Shown in pieces: positions 25,847 through 34,464 of a stretch of 64,000 nt of DNA. A model generated the notes under the pieces. The model was given only the letters and a program-made list of their open reading frames with translations. It was not told where the DNA came from and searched no databases. Where the stretch lies: positions 1-64,000 of the forward strand of contig NZ_JAPVRC010000009.1 in assembly GCF_030345335.1 (NCBI RefSeq), in the 5' to 3' direction. Origin of the DNA: Halobacillus campisalis (GTDB lineage: Bacteria; Bacillota; Bacilli; Bacillales; Halobacillaceae). Position 1 is the first letter of the stretch. The number at the start of each line of letters is the position of its first letter. The translations under genes and the position numbers were made by a program.

Positions 25847-25875
25847 TACGGATCTCCTCGCTTTAAATTGGATAG

Positions 25876-28668
25876 TTATCGAATGTAAATCTGATGAATA
25901 ACATCTTCGGCTTTTAAGGGGCGACTAAAATAATAGCCTTGTATAAGGTAACACCCATTGTCCGTCAAATAATCGAGCTGTTCTTTCTTTTCAACACCTT
26001 CGGCTAGCACATTGAGCTTTAGACTGTTCCCGAGTGTGATGATCGTGTTGGTTATTGCAGCGTTATTTGGATTATCAGGAAGTTCATCAATGAATGTTTT
26101 ATCGATTTTTAACGTATCGACTGGGAAGTCTTTCAAATATCCTAAGGATGAATAGCCTGTTCCAAAATCATCGATGGATATTTTTACACCTAAGTCCTTG
26201 AGGTCGTGGATGATTCTTAAAGTCTTTTCTGTGTTGTGGATAATTAAGTTTTCGGTCAGCTCAAGCTCTAGACAAGGAGCTGGCAAGTCGGTTTCTTCTA
26301 GTATTGTTTTAACATTGGCCACTAAGTCTTCCTGGTTGAATTGTTGAGGTGACAAGTTCACGGAAACGGAAAGGTGATCTAGCCCTTGATTATGCCATTC
26401 TTTCCCTTGTTCACAAGCTTTCTTTAAAATCCATTCTCCCATAGGAATAATTAATCCTGTTTCCTCAGCCAGCGGGATGAAATCCTTTGGCTTCATTATT
26501 CCTTTCTGAGGGCGATGCCAGCGAAGGAGAGCTTCCACACCAAACATTCGACTTTTCATAGCATCATACTTTGGTTGATAAACAACGGTCAGCTCATCAT
26601 TTTGTAAAGCTTTGTACAAGTCATTTTCAAGCTCTACACTTCCCAAGCTGCGGTCTTCTAGGTTAGGATCATACAGTTGGAATTGATTTCCTGACAGCTT
26701 CTTCGCCTTATACATGGCGACATCAGCATATTTGATCAGCTGTTCAGAGCTGGTTCCATTTTCGGGGAACATGCTGATTCCGATACTCGTTTTCACGGAA
26801 ACTTCTTGTCCATTGATGTGAAAAGGATCGGAGAAAACACACAGCACTTCACGAGCGTAGTCCTTCACCCCTGTTTTATTTTCCAAGTTAGGGACGAGAA
26901 TGATAAACTCGTCTCCTCCTTGTCTGGACACCGTAGCTTCTTTAGGAAGACGGTGGAGCAGCCGATCAGCTATTTTCTTTAAAACACGATCTCCGAAGGT
27001 GTGGCCGAATGTATCGTTGATTTTTTTAAAGCGGTCTACGTCTAAAAATAGAACACCTAATGATCTGCCGGACGATTCAGCGTAATTCAAAGCCTGATGG
27101 AGTCTGTCCTGGAATAATACACGGTTAGGCAGGTTCGTGACACTGTCATAGTAGGCATGATATTTAATTTTCTCTTCCATTTGCTTGCGGCTCGTTATGT
27201 CTTTGAAAGTCACCACATACCCGACCGTTTCATTTTTTTCAATTTGAGGAGTGATGACAAATTCCACAGGGAAGCGGCTGCGATCTTTTTTAAAGAAATA
27301 TTCCTCTGCTCTGTCTTGATCAGCTTCCTTTTGAAGTTTGGGAGAGAACATACCAGTCTGCTCGTCTCTACATCCTTCCAATATATTATGGCAAGGCTGG
27401 CCAATCAGCTCACTTTCTTCTTCGTATCCCAGATTTTTAGTTGCGGATGGGTTACAGAAAGTGATCTTGCCCGTCAAATCAAGGCCAAATATACCTTCTC
27501 CTGCGGAATTAAGGATCAGTTCCTTTTCTCTGCCGATCTGCTTCACTTCACTAATTACCTGCTGAAGTTCTCTATTCTTTTCTGTTAATTCCGATGTTCT
27601 TTCTGAGATAATCAGTTCTTGCTTCTCAATATATAAAAGGTAGGATAGGACGGGTGCGGTCGCGTCTACAATGGATTCAGCCAATTGCATAGCGGATTTA
27701 GGATAAACGTGACCTTTTTCTTTTAGATTCACGATGGCGATTGTGCCAAGAACATTGCCGGCAGCAATCATAGGGATCATGTACATTCCTTTGATACCGA
27801 ATCGCCGGCAGGCTTCGTGATTGGGACGTGGGTCGTTCAGGGTGTCACCTATGAATATAGGTTTTTTAGTTCGAAGAACTTCTTGAAAGACTAAATCCTT
27901 CTTGAAATCGACTGCAAGGTGGCGGTGAGTTCTTTTCCATGCTTCTTCTGACCATTCACTATCCTTACTCAGGCTTGTAGGATTGATGTGGCGATGGGCG
28001 ACAGGATCCAGGAGGTGGGCTCCGATATTAGGGTTTTTAAGGACTTCGCCGAGATATTTAAAACTCTTATCCATGACTTCCTTAAGGGAAGAGCATAATG
28101 ATAGATCCCGGGTCACGTTCAATAACAGTTGTTTATCTGCGATAAGCGATTCTTTTTTAGTTAAGTCATTAGAGTTTCGCACAGCTACAGCAGCCATATT
28201 AACGTAAGCTTTAATAGACTCAATCTCGGAATCTGTCAGATTCATGGGAATGCCATAATCAAATAAGAATACAAGACCGAATAATTCCTCTTCGTAATCC
28301 ATAGGAAGAACGAGCAGAGATTTGATTCCGAATCCTTTAACAGCTCGTGGATCTGGCCTGGAATCTTTTGATGTGTCCGGAATATAAATGGCTTGCTTTG
28401 TTTCTATTACTTCTTTTGCAAGATGGTCATGTGCTGTATCGACAACGTGCATATCTAATGTCATGCCATTGATCAGCTCAGGTTTACCGACAAATCCACG
28501 GTATGTGCCATCTTCTTGAGGCAGGTATATGCCGACTGAATCACAGCGGACGATTTCTTCCGATATGGCTGTGACTACATGCTCCAAAACTTCTCTTAAT
28601 TCTAAGTTCGTATTGATTAATTTTGTGATTTGAGCTAGTCGGGAGTATCTCGTCTGTTCATTGGACAT
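25876..28668 (-). CDS. GAF-GAF-PAS-GGDEF-EAL cyclic-di-GMP enzyme
   Basis: 930 residues. Domain order: GAF (about 15-165), GAF (about 180-345), a coiled coil (about 350-375), PAS (about 375-495), GGDEF (about 500-660) and EAL (about 680-925). The GGDEF motif is intact (SRQGGDEF). The inhibitory RxxD site upstream is absent (PKEA instead). The EAL motif (VEALLRW), the Glu in ELTENL and DDFGTGYSSL are intact. It has no membrane segment or signal peptide, so it is a cytosolic sensor that could both make and break cyclic di-GMP in response to ligands of the GAF and PAS domains. No receiver or kinase gene is beside it. Confidence 0.9.
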   Translation of the reverse strand: MSNEQTRYSRLAQITKLINTNLELREVLEHVVTAISEEIVRCDSVGIYLPQEDGTYRGFVGKPELINGMTLDMHVVDTAHDHLAKEVIETKQAIYIPDTSKDSRPDPRAVKGFGIKSLLVLPMDYEEELFGLVFLFDYGIPMNLTDSEIESIKAYVNMAAVAVRNSNDLTKKESLIADKQLLLNVTRDLSLCSSLKEVMDKSFKYLGEVLKNPNIGAHLLDPVAHRHINPTSLSKDSEWSEEAWKRTHRHLAVDFKKDLVFQEVLRTKKPIFIGDTLNDPRPNHEACRRFGIKGMYMIPMIAAGNVLGTIAIVNLKEKGHVYPKSAMQLAESIVDATAPVLSYLLYIEKQELIISERTSELTEKNRELQQVISEVKQIGREKELILNSAGEGIFGLDLTGKITFCNPSATKNLGYEEESELIGQPCHNILEGCRDEQTGMFSPKLQKEADQDRAEEYFFKKDRSRFPVEFVITPQIEKNETVGYVVTFKDITSRKQMEEKIKYHAYYDSVTNLPNRVLFQDRLHQALNYAESSGRSLGVLFLDVDRFKKINDTFGHTFGDRVLKKIADRLLHRLPKEATVSRQGGDEFIILVPNLENKTGVKDYAREVLCVFSDPFHINGQEVSVKTSIGISMFPENGTSSEQLIKYADVAMYKAKKLSGNQFQLYDPNLEDRSLGSVELENDLYKALQNDELTVVYQPKYDAMKSRMFGVEALLRWHRPQKGIMKPKDFIPLAEETGLIIPMGEWILKKACEQGKEWHNQGLDHLSVSVNLSPQQFNQEDLVANVKTILEETDLPAPCLELELTENLIIHNTEKTLRIIHDLKDLGVKISIDDFGTGYSSLGYLKDFPVDTLKIDKTFIDELPDNPNNAAITNTIITLGNSLKLNVLAEGVEKKEQLDYLTDNGCYLIQGYYFSRPLKAEDVIHQIYIR

Positions 28669-28817
28669 ATTTATTCCTCCATAACCATAATGCTTGAAAA
28701 ATAACGAACCCCTTTCACTTTTTAAGTGAAGTATGTATCTATTGTATCGGCAAGAATAAACAAAATGTGAGTATAGAAAGAATTCATTTGATCTTCTATA
28801 CTCACAATCTATTACAA

Positions 28818-29999
28818 TTATATCAAATTAATGACAAACCCTGCACCTATTCCTAATAATACTACAGCCCAGGCAGGAACTTTAAAGAAGTGAAGACTTA
28901 CAAACAAAACAGCGGCCAGCGCAAAATCAGAATTTGAAGTGATGGCACTTGTGAAAACCGGATCATAAAAAGCAGCCAAAAGAATTCCCACCACACTTGC
29001 ATTCACACCCATGAGTAAACCTTGGAATTTGGCACGCTTTCTCAGTTCATTCAAGAAAGGCAGGGCAGCAATCAAAAATAAAAATGAAGGAAGAAAGATA
29101 GCGATCGTTGCTACAACAGCTCCTGATATTCCTTCGATCATTGTTCCTAAATAACTTGCGAACGTGAACAAGGGTCCTGGTACAGCTTGAGCCATGCCAT
29201 ACCCCGCAAGGAAATCTCCTGAATTGATCCATCCAGTAGGCACTACTTCGCGTTCAATCATCGGCAGAACTACGTGTCCTCCGCCAAATACAAGTGATCC
29301 AACCCGAAAGAACGTATCAAAAAGTTGGAGCAGCATATTGTCGGTAGCGCGCGACAAGATAGGCAGGATAGCTAAAAGTCCTGCAAGAATAGTAAGCGAA
29401 ATCGCTCCAGCTTTTTTGGAAAACGTGACAGGAAAAGGTTCTGCTTTCGTGTTCGCTATTCGGGCAAACAATTTCAAGCCTATTATTCCTGCTCCTAATA
29501 TAATGGCGATTTGCATCCAGGCCGAAGGGAAAAGCAGCATGATAGAGGCAGCAGCAATAGCTATAGCTATTCTGCTCGTATCAGGAGTTAATTTTTTACC
29601 TAAACCGATTAATGCATGCAATACTACAGCTGCCGCAACGACTTTAAGGCTCTGAATGAAGCCCGCGTCGCCAAGGTCGTAGGACTGGTACAGAAGTGCA
29701 AAGAAAACCAGTACAAGAATGGAGGGGACCGTAAATCCAAGAAAAGAAACGATCCCGCCTAAAAGTCCTCCCCGCAGCATGCCGATGGCGATGCCCACCT
29801 GACTGCTGGCAGGGCCAGGCAGGAACTGACATAAAGCTATGATGTCAGCGTAAGTCTTATCATCCAGCCATTTTTTACGATCGACATATTCGTCCTTAAA
29901 GTACGCAAGGTGAGCGACAGGCCCGCCAAACGAAGTGAGTCCCAGTTTAGTAGATGCAAATAAGATCTCTTTTAATGATCCTTTATGTTTCTTCAACAT
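28818..29999 (-). CDS. chrA: Chromate transporter ChrA (two-domain)
   Basis: 393 residues with about 10-12 hydrophobic helices in two homologous halves. The N-terminal half has FGGPVAHLAYFKDEYV (about 24-39) and LCQFLPGPASSQVGIAIG (about 56-73). The C-terminal half repeats the pattern with FGGGHVVLPMIEREVV (about 244-259) and GYGMAQAVPGPLFTF (about 271-285). It is expected to export chromate or take up sulfate-like anions. The start overlaps the end of the PadR gene, so they form one operon, probably repressed by PadR. Confidence 0.9.
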   Translation of the reverse strand: MLKKHKGSLKEILFASTKLGLTSFGGPVAHLAYFKDEYVDRKKWLDDKTYADIIALCQFLPGPASSQVGIAIGMLRGGLLGGIVSFLGFTVPSILVLVFFALLYQSYDLGDAGFIQSLKVVAAAVVLHALIGLGKKLTPDTSRIAIAIAAASIMLLFPSAWMQIAIILGAGIIGLKLFARIANTKAEPFPVTFSKKAGAISLTILAGLLAILPILSRATDNMLLQLFDTFFRVGSLVFGGGHVVLPMIEREVVPTGWINSGDFLAGYGMAQAVPGPLFTFASYLGTMIEGISGAVVATIAIFLPSFLFLIAALPFLNELRKRAKFQGLLMGVNASVVGILLAAFYDPVFTSAITSNSDFALAAVLFVSLHFFKVPAWAVVLLGIGAGFVINLI

Positions 30000-30319
30000 T
30001 CATTCCTCCTCTTCCAGTCGTCATCTAATACTTCTTCAGCAAGCTCGCGAACTTGTTGTTTTCCTTCTTCAAGTACACGTCTGCCTTTCTCTGTAATGGT
30101 GTAATACTTGCGAATCTTACCGTTGACGTTTTGTTCATACTTATCAAGCAGTTTGTTATCGTGAAGTGACTTTAAGGCAGGGTATAGTGTACCCGGACTG
30201 ATATCATACCCGTGGGAAGCCAGTTCTTCTATAAGAAAAGCTCCGTAAATAGGTTCCTCGTTTGCATGGTACAATATATGGATTTTAATCGAGCCGAGAA
30301 AAAAGTCCCTGAGCATCAC
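29993..30319 (-). CDS. PadR-family regulator
   Basis: 108 residues, normal PadR length. The winged helix holds YGAFLIEELASHGYDISPGTLYPALKSLHDN (about 25-55), with the family Tyr and Pro in the recognition helix, followed by the wing LLDKYEQNVNGKIRKYYTITEKG. It most likely represses itself and the overlapping chrA gene. A palindrome TATCATGATA (30347-30356) lies just upstream. Confidence 0.88.
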   Translation of the reverse strand: MMLRDFFLGSIKIHILYHANEEPIYGAFLIEELASHGYDISPGTLYPALKSLHDNKLLDKYEQNVNGKIRKYYTITEKGRRVLEEGKQQVRELAEEVLDDDWKRRNEC

Positions 30320-30346
30320 ATCTGCCTCCTTATTTCGAAATCCGAT

Positions 30347-30356
30347 ATCATGATAC
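30347..30356. promoter_or_regulatory. Candidate PadR operator
   Basis: TATCATGATA is a perfect palindrome 28 bases upstream of the PadR start codon, within CGATATCATGATACG. It resembles the ATGT/ACAT-type sites only loosely, so assignment to PadR rests on position. Confidence 0.5.
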
Positions 30357-30426
30357 GATAATGTTTATTAAAGTACAATAAAAAATACGTAAACTTATAG
30401 AAAGTTTACGTATTCTTAACATTTCT

Positions 30427-31389
30427 TTATTCTGTTAAAGCTTCATTTACTGCATCTAATGTCATTTCATGGGCGATAGCGCCATCGATTGTCCAGTGGC
30501 TGGGCTGATTCATCTCATATACTTGATCATTTTCAACGGCAGGAATACTCTGCCAGACTGAACTGTCATCAAGGATTTCAAAACCAGCTTCTGTTTCTTC
30601 CCCTATGAGAAATACGTGTTCTGCATCAAGCTCCCCGAGTTTCTCTAGAGAGATAGGGTTCCATTGTTCTTCCTGTTCCAATCCTTCGACGAGCTCAGGC
30701 TGCGTCAACCCTACCTCATCATATAGCACTTCTGCTCCATAGCGAGTTGATTCAAATAAATAGAATTCTTCTCCGAGTGTCCAGACAAAAGCAACGGACT
30801 CATCACCGATCGCTTCCGCCGTATTCGCTTTTACTTCTTCCACTTTATCATCAAAGCTTGATAAAACCTCTTCCGCTTCGTCCTGCTTATTTAAGATTTC
30901 ACCCATTTGAGTGAGCTGATCACGCCAGTTAGAGTTGACTTCGTCTTCATATACATAGGTAGGTGCAATCTGTTCATATTCTTCATACGTTCCATTTTGC
31001 AAAGAAGAAGGAGAGTTGAAAATGATCAGATCAGGTTCCTGGTTAAGAGTCTCTTCTAAAGGCAAGTCCCACTCAATAGTAGGGACGTCTTCTAAATCGT
31101 CCTGCAAGTAGTCGAGTTTACTTTCGCCGATAGCCCATTGAGCAACAGGCTCTTCCCCTAGAGCTACTAAAGAATCTTCTAAGTAAGGGGCAAGGATGCG
31201 TTCAGGGTTGGCTGGAATTGTTACTTCTCCAGATGCATGTTCCAGGGTACGTTCTTCTTCCGTGTTTTCTTCCGAAGCGTTGGTATCCTCTGATTCATTG
31301 GATTCCTCTGCCTCTTCCTCGTTACTGCTGCAAGCGAACAGTGCAAGGATAAACAAAACACTGATTATGGATAAAATACTTTTTTTCAT
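30427..31389 (-). CDS. Ferric-siderophore-binding lipoprotein
   Basis: About 320 residues from the ATG at 31389, which follows GGAGGAGC. A longer frame to 31464 crosses the Fur box and is not believed. The lipobox LFAC is near residue 19; a long acidic linker follows (Glu, Ser and Asn rich, about 22-46). The binding-protein fold shows GEVTIPANPERILAPYLEDSLVALG (about 53-77) and QEPDLIIF (about 116-123). Similar to YfiY/FeuA-type proteins for hydroxamate or catecholate siderophores. It is probably the capture subunit for the permeases at 32408-34452, which are transcribed away from it. Confidence 0.85.
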   Translation of the reverse strand: MKKSILSIISVLFILALFACSSNEEEAEESNESEDTNASEENTEEERTLEHASGEVTIPANPERILAPYLEDSLVALGEEPVAQWAIGESKLDYLQDDLEDVPTIEWDLPLEETLNQEPDLIIFNSPSSLQNGTYEEYEQIAPTYVYEDEVNSNWRDQLTQMGEILNKQDEAEEVLSSFDDKVEEVKANTAEAIGDESVAFVWTLGEEFYLFESTRYGAEVLYDEVGLTQPELVEGLEQEEQWNPISLEKLGELDAEHVFLIGEETEAGFEILDDSSVWQSIPAVENDQVYEMNQPSHWTIDGAIAHEMTLDAVNEALTE

Positions 31390-31431
31390 CGTGACGCTCC
31401 TCCTGTTTAATTCGTAGTAGGACCTTCTGAC

Positions 31432-31451
31432 GATAATGATAATCATTTTCA
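31432..31451. promoter_or_regulatory. Fur box of the siderophore-binding lipoprotein
   Basis: GATAATGATAATCATTTTC differs by one base from the classical 19-base Fur operator. It lies about 43 bases upstream of the lipoprotein start. Confidence 0.88.
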
Positions 31452-31510
31452 CTGAAAGAGTCAAGATTTACTTATAAATTACACTGTTAAATTTCCTTGT
31501 GATGTTCATA

Positions 31511-31700
31511 GTTTCGAGACATTCTGCCTGTTTCCGTTATGATTGACAGCGTATAGAGCTCCGGGAAATCACTCGCTTTCCGTGGGAGCGCAGTGAGCCT
31601 CCTCGAGCTAACGCTCTCCGGGGTCTCACCAAGCACTCTTTTCCCACAGGAGTCTCGCGATTTCCCGGAGCTCTTTGCCATAATTAGATGGTATATTTCG
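31511..31700 (-). repeat. Family A palindromic repeat, copy 7
   Basis: The left boundary is GTTTCGAGAC (31511-31520), then GTTTCCGTTATGATT. The arms AGAGCTCCGGGAAATC and GATTTCCCGGAGCTCT enclose the standard core (GCTTTCCGTGGGA, CAGTGAGCCTCC, GGTCTCACC, TTCCCACAGGAGTCTC). The reading frame on the other strand is shared by copies 2 and 10 and is not a real gene. Confidence 0.88.
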
Positions 31701-31889
31701 GATGTCGGATGCTGATTGTTATAACCATGCGGCCCAACACCTTGATGTGGAGCGCAATATTCTCACTGGACAGGGATAAAGAAGACGCTCCTTCTTGCAA
31801 AACGGGTTCATTTCTAGCTTATTTTCACGGAAATGAAAAGCCTATTGGATAGTTAGTTTTTCTAAAACAACCGGTTTAATTATTCTGCA

Positions 31890-32085
31890 AACGTTGGTAC
31901 AAGAGAGTTTCTGCTTCTCATTTCTTAGTTCCGTCCCGCCCCGTCCCGTAATATAAGTTAGGTGGTTTTAGGAATGTGCGAGACTCCTACCTTTGAAAGC
32001 GGAAGCGCTTCGTTTAGCGGCGTATGAACTGGACTGAGCTGGCGGAAATAAAGATAATGAACGGTATAAGGGGGGGCGTTCATCT
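31890..32085 (+). repeat. Family B repeat, copy 2, fused to a family A flank
   Basis: 31894-31940 (AACGTTGGTAC, GCTTCTCATTTCTTAGTTCCGTC) is the inverse of the flank at 40801-40851. GGTGGTTTTAGGAATG follows, which is a family A arm. Then at 31976 the sequence switches to family B: GCGAGACTCC, AAAGCGGAAGCGCTT, AGCGGCGTATGAACTGGACTGAGCTGGCGG. A chimera between two repeat families. Confidence 0.7.
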
Positions 32086-32094
32086 TATATCGAT

Positions 32095-32225
32095 TGGTGT
32101 GGTGGAGAGGCTGCAAGACTCCCGTGGGAGAAGGATGTAGGCGAGATCCCACAGGGCTGCAAGCCCGAGGAAGCTCGCCAGGTCCCCCACAGGAAAGCGA
32201 GTAGCTTCCCAACCGCCCCTGACTG
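32095..32225 (+). repeat. Family A repeat, GGCGAG subtype, copy 8
   Basis: The core reads GCAAGACTCCCGTGGGAG, GTAGGCGAGATCCCAC, GGGCTGCAAGCCC, GAGGAAGCTCGCC and CCCCCACAGGAAAGCGAG. The inner stem is GGCGAG/CTCGCC where other copies have GGTGAG/CTCACC, a paired change. The outer arms are GGTGGAGAGGCTGC and GTAGCTTCCCAACCGCC. Confidence 0.85.
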
Positions 32226-32341
32226 TTAATAAGGCAACGAACCCAGTAATCTCAAAATCAAGTCTTCCACGATATATTATATAATAATATATCTACCCCG
32301 TTTGCTTGAACAATTCAAGCATCTGCCATATACTTGATTAA

Positions 32342-32357
32342 TGATAATGATTCTCAA
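32342..32357. promoter_or_regulatory. Fur box of the siderophore permease operon
   Basis: TGATAATGATTCTCA fits the TGATAAT/ATTnTCA Fur pattern and precedes a -10-like TATAAT (32360-32365). It lies about 50 bases before the GTG start at 32408. Confidence 0.82.
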
Positions 32358-32407
32358 TATATAATGTATACAATGGTTGATAAGCTTTCAGAGAGGGTTG
32401 AATAAAA

Positions 32408-33442
32408 GTGGCTCAGTCAGATGAATTAAAAACAGAACAGCTGCCTAAGCGAATAGGGAGAGCTACTTTTATATTTATTATTTCTTGTATAGGCCTAGTT
32501 TTCTCGCTGGGAGCGTCAGTGGCTTTCGGTGTTTCAGATATTGAATTGTCTACGGTGTGGCAGGCGGTTGTTGCCTTCGACCCAGCACAAACGAATCATC
32601 AAGTGATTCAGGAATTACGTCTGCCCCGAGCGGTGGGGGCTGCTTTAGTAGGAAGCTTTCTTGCTGTTTCCGGGGCAGTCATGCAAGGGTTAACGAGAAA
32701 TCCTTTAGCTTCACCTTCAGTCATGGGGGTAACCCATGGGGCGGCTTTTGCTTTGATTGTGTCTCTGGTATTTTTCCCGTCTTTATCCAATATAGGGCTG
32801 ACGTTTGCCTCATTTATAGGAGCTGGGCTGGCTGTTCTATTAGTTTTTGCGGTCGGTTCTTTTTCAAGTGGAGGACTTACGCCTGTCAAACTTGCTTTAG
32901 CGGGGGTGGCTATTGGTGGAATGCTCAGTTCTTTGTCGACGGCAATCTCTTTGCATTTCCAAGTGGCTAAGCAGATGAGCTTCTGGTATGCTGGCGGATT
33001 AGCAAATACAGGCTGGACTTCGGTTCAGATTCTTCTCGTGGCGGGCGGTATTGGTTTGGTGATCGCCGTCGCTATTTCCAAGGCGATGACCGTACTCAGT
33101 CTCGGAGAAGATGTTTCCAAGGGGTTAGGACAGAATACGATTCTCGTTAAATCTCTTGGTGTCGTTGTTGTCTTTTTATTATCTGGAGCCGCAGTGTCGG
33201 TTGCGGGAACTGTGGGGTTTATCGGGCTCGTCATTCCTCATATTTCACGTTTTTTGGTAGGGGCGGATTATCGCCTGATTATCCCGGTCTCTGCAGTTCT
33301 GGGAGGGTGGCTCCTAGTAGCGGCTGATACTGGTGCTCGTCTCGTTAACGCTCCATACGAAACACCGGTGGGTGCAATTACAGCATTTATTGGAGTACCT
33401 TTCTTCCTTTATTTAGCGCGTGGGAATAGGGGGAATATGTGA
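32408..33442 (+). CDS. Siderophore ABC transporter permease (FecCD, YfiZ type)
   Basis: 344 residues starting at GTG with AGAGGG about 12 bases upstream. About nine hydrophobic helices. The FecCD signatures are ELRLPRAVGAALVGSFLAVSGAVMQGLTRNPLASPSVMG (about 69-107) and VGFIGLVIPHISR (about 273-285). It is coupled to the next permease by TGATG overlap. No ATP-binding gene follows; a shared ATPase elsewhere (a YusV-like subunit serves several such importers in bacilli) or YclP may power it. Confidence 0.87.
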   Translation: MAQSDELKTEQLPKRIGRATFIFIISCIGLVFSLGASVAFGVSDIELSTVWQAVVAFDPAQTNHQVIQELRLPRAVGAALVGSFLAVSGAVMQGLTRNPLASPSVMGVTHGAAFALIVSLVFFPSLSNIGLTFASFIGAGLAVLLVFAVGSFSSGGLTPVKLALAGVAIGGMLSSLSTAISLHFQVAKQMSFWYAGGLANTGWTSVQILLVAGGIGLVIAVAISKAMTVLSLGEDVSKGLGQNTILVKSLGVVVVFLLSGAAVSVAGTVGFIGLVIPHISRFLVGADYRLIIPVSAVLGGWLLVAADTGARLVNAPYETPVGAITAFIGVPFFLYLARGNRGNM

Positions 33443-34452
33443 TGGGGCAAGATCGTTATCGTTTTACAGCCTGGATGACAGGTTTGCTGTTACTTATTAT
33501 AGGGATTTTATTGATTAGCTTGAATATGGGTCCCGTCCAAATCAGCCCAGGTGACGTTTTTCAAACATTTATTGGCGAAGGCAGTGCTAGAGAAGAACTG
33601 GTTTTGTTCAATTTTAGACTGCCTGGGATTGTAATTGCCATATTCGTTGGGATGGCGCTCAGTCTTTCGGGAGCTATTTTACAAGGTGTCACAAAAAATG
33701 GTTTGGCTGACCCAGGTATTCTAGGTATAAACTCGGGAGCAGGACTGGTCGTCGTGCTGTATATTTTCTTTTTTCAATCATCGATGAGTTCTTTGAGCGG
33801 ATGGGGGATTTATCTCCTGCCAGTATCTGCGTTATTAGGGGCATTTATAGCGGCTGCTATCATCTATGCGCTGGCTTGGAAAAAAGGTGTGGAGCCGATA
33901 CGGCTTATTTTGGTTGGTATTGGCGTTAATGCAGGGTTTGGAGCTGGGTTGATTTTATTCCAAGTACAAATGAATCCTCAAGATTTCATGCAGGCTATGG
34001 TGTGGCTTTCTGGAGATATATGGAGCACCAACTGGCACTTCGTTTCTGCTGTAGTACCGGGCATCATTTTATTGATCATTTACGCTTTATTTAAATCCTC
34101 GGCTCTTAATGTTTTGAATTTGGGTGATGACTTAGCCATGGGGCTCGGAGCTCCTGTAGAAAAAGAAAGATTGATTTTACTAGTGATTGCTGTCGGACTT
34201 GCCGGCTTGTCAGTTGCAGCAGCAGGAGGGATCGCATTTCTCGGGCTGGTCGCTCCTCATATTGCGCGCCGTATTGTCGGACCTAAACATCAGGTGATGC
34301 TGCCTGTATCCACATTGCTTGGAGCTGCTATTTTACTGGCAGCAGATACTATTGGAAGTAATATCATTGCACCTGCAGAGATTCCGGTGGGGGTTGTCGT
34401 AACCATAGTTAGCACACCTTATTTCATCTATTTATTAATGAAAACAGCTTAA
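33442..34452 (+). CDS. Siderophore ABC transporter permease (FecCD, YfhA type)
   Basis: About 336 residues from the ATG at 33442, whose A is shared with the stop of the previous gene. Nine or ten hydrophobic helices. Signatures: NFRLPGIVIAIFVGMALSLSGAILQGVTKNGLADPGILG (about 51-90) and GGIAFLGLVAPHIARRIVG (about 259-277). Partner of the preceding permease in a ferric-siderophore channel. A flavoprotein gene follows 12 bases later in the same operon. Confidence 0.87.
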   Translation: MGQDRYRFTAWMTGLLLLIIGILLISLNMGPVQISPGDVFQTFIGEGSAREELVLFNFRLPGIVIAIFVGMALSLSGAILQGVTKNGLADPGILGINSGAGLVVVLYIFFFQSSMSSLSGWGIYLLPVSALLGAFIAAAIIYALAWKKGVEPIRLILVGIGVNAGFGAGLILFQVQMNPQDFMQAMVWLSGDIWSTNWHFVSAVVPGIILLIIYALFKSSALNVLNLGDDLAMGLGAPVEKERLILLVIAVGLAGLSVAAAGGIAFLGLVAPHIARRIVGPKHQVMLPVSTLLGAAILLAADTIGSNIIAPAEIPVGVVVTIVSTPYFIYLLMKTA

Positions 34453-34464
34453 GGAGAGGTTTGT

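Noticed and set aside
31487-32212. Frames encoding Ser/Arg/Leu-rich peptides between the iron genes
   Set aside because: They are repeat translations; comparable frames occur at 347-559, 41262-41468 and 52569-52886.
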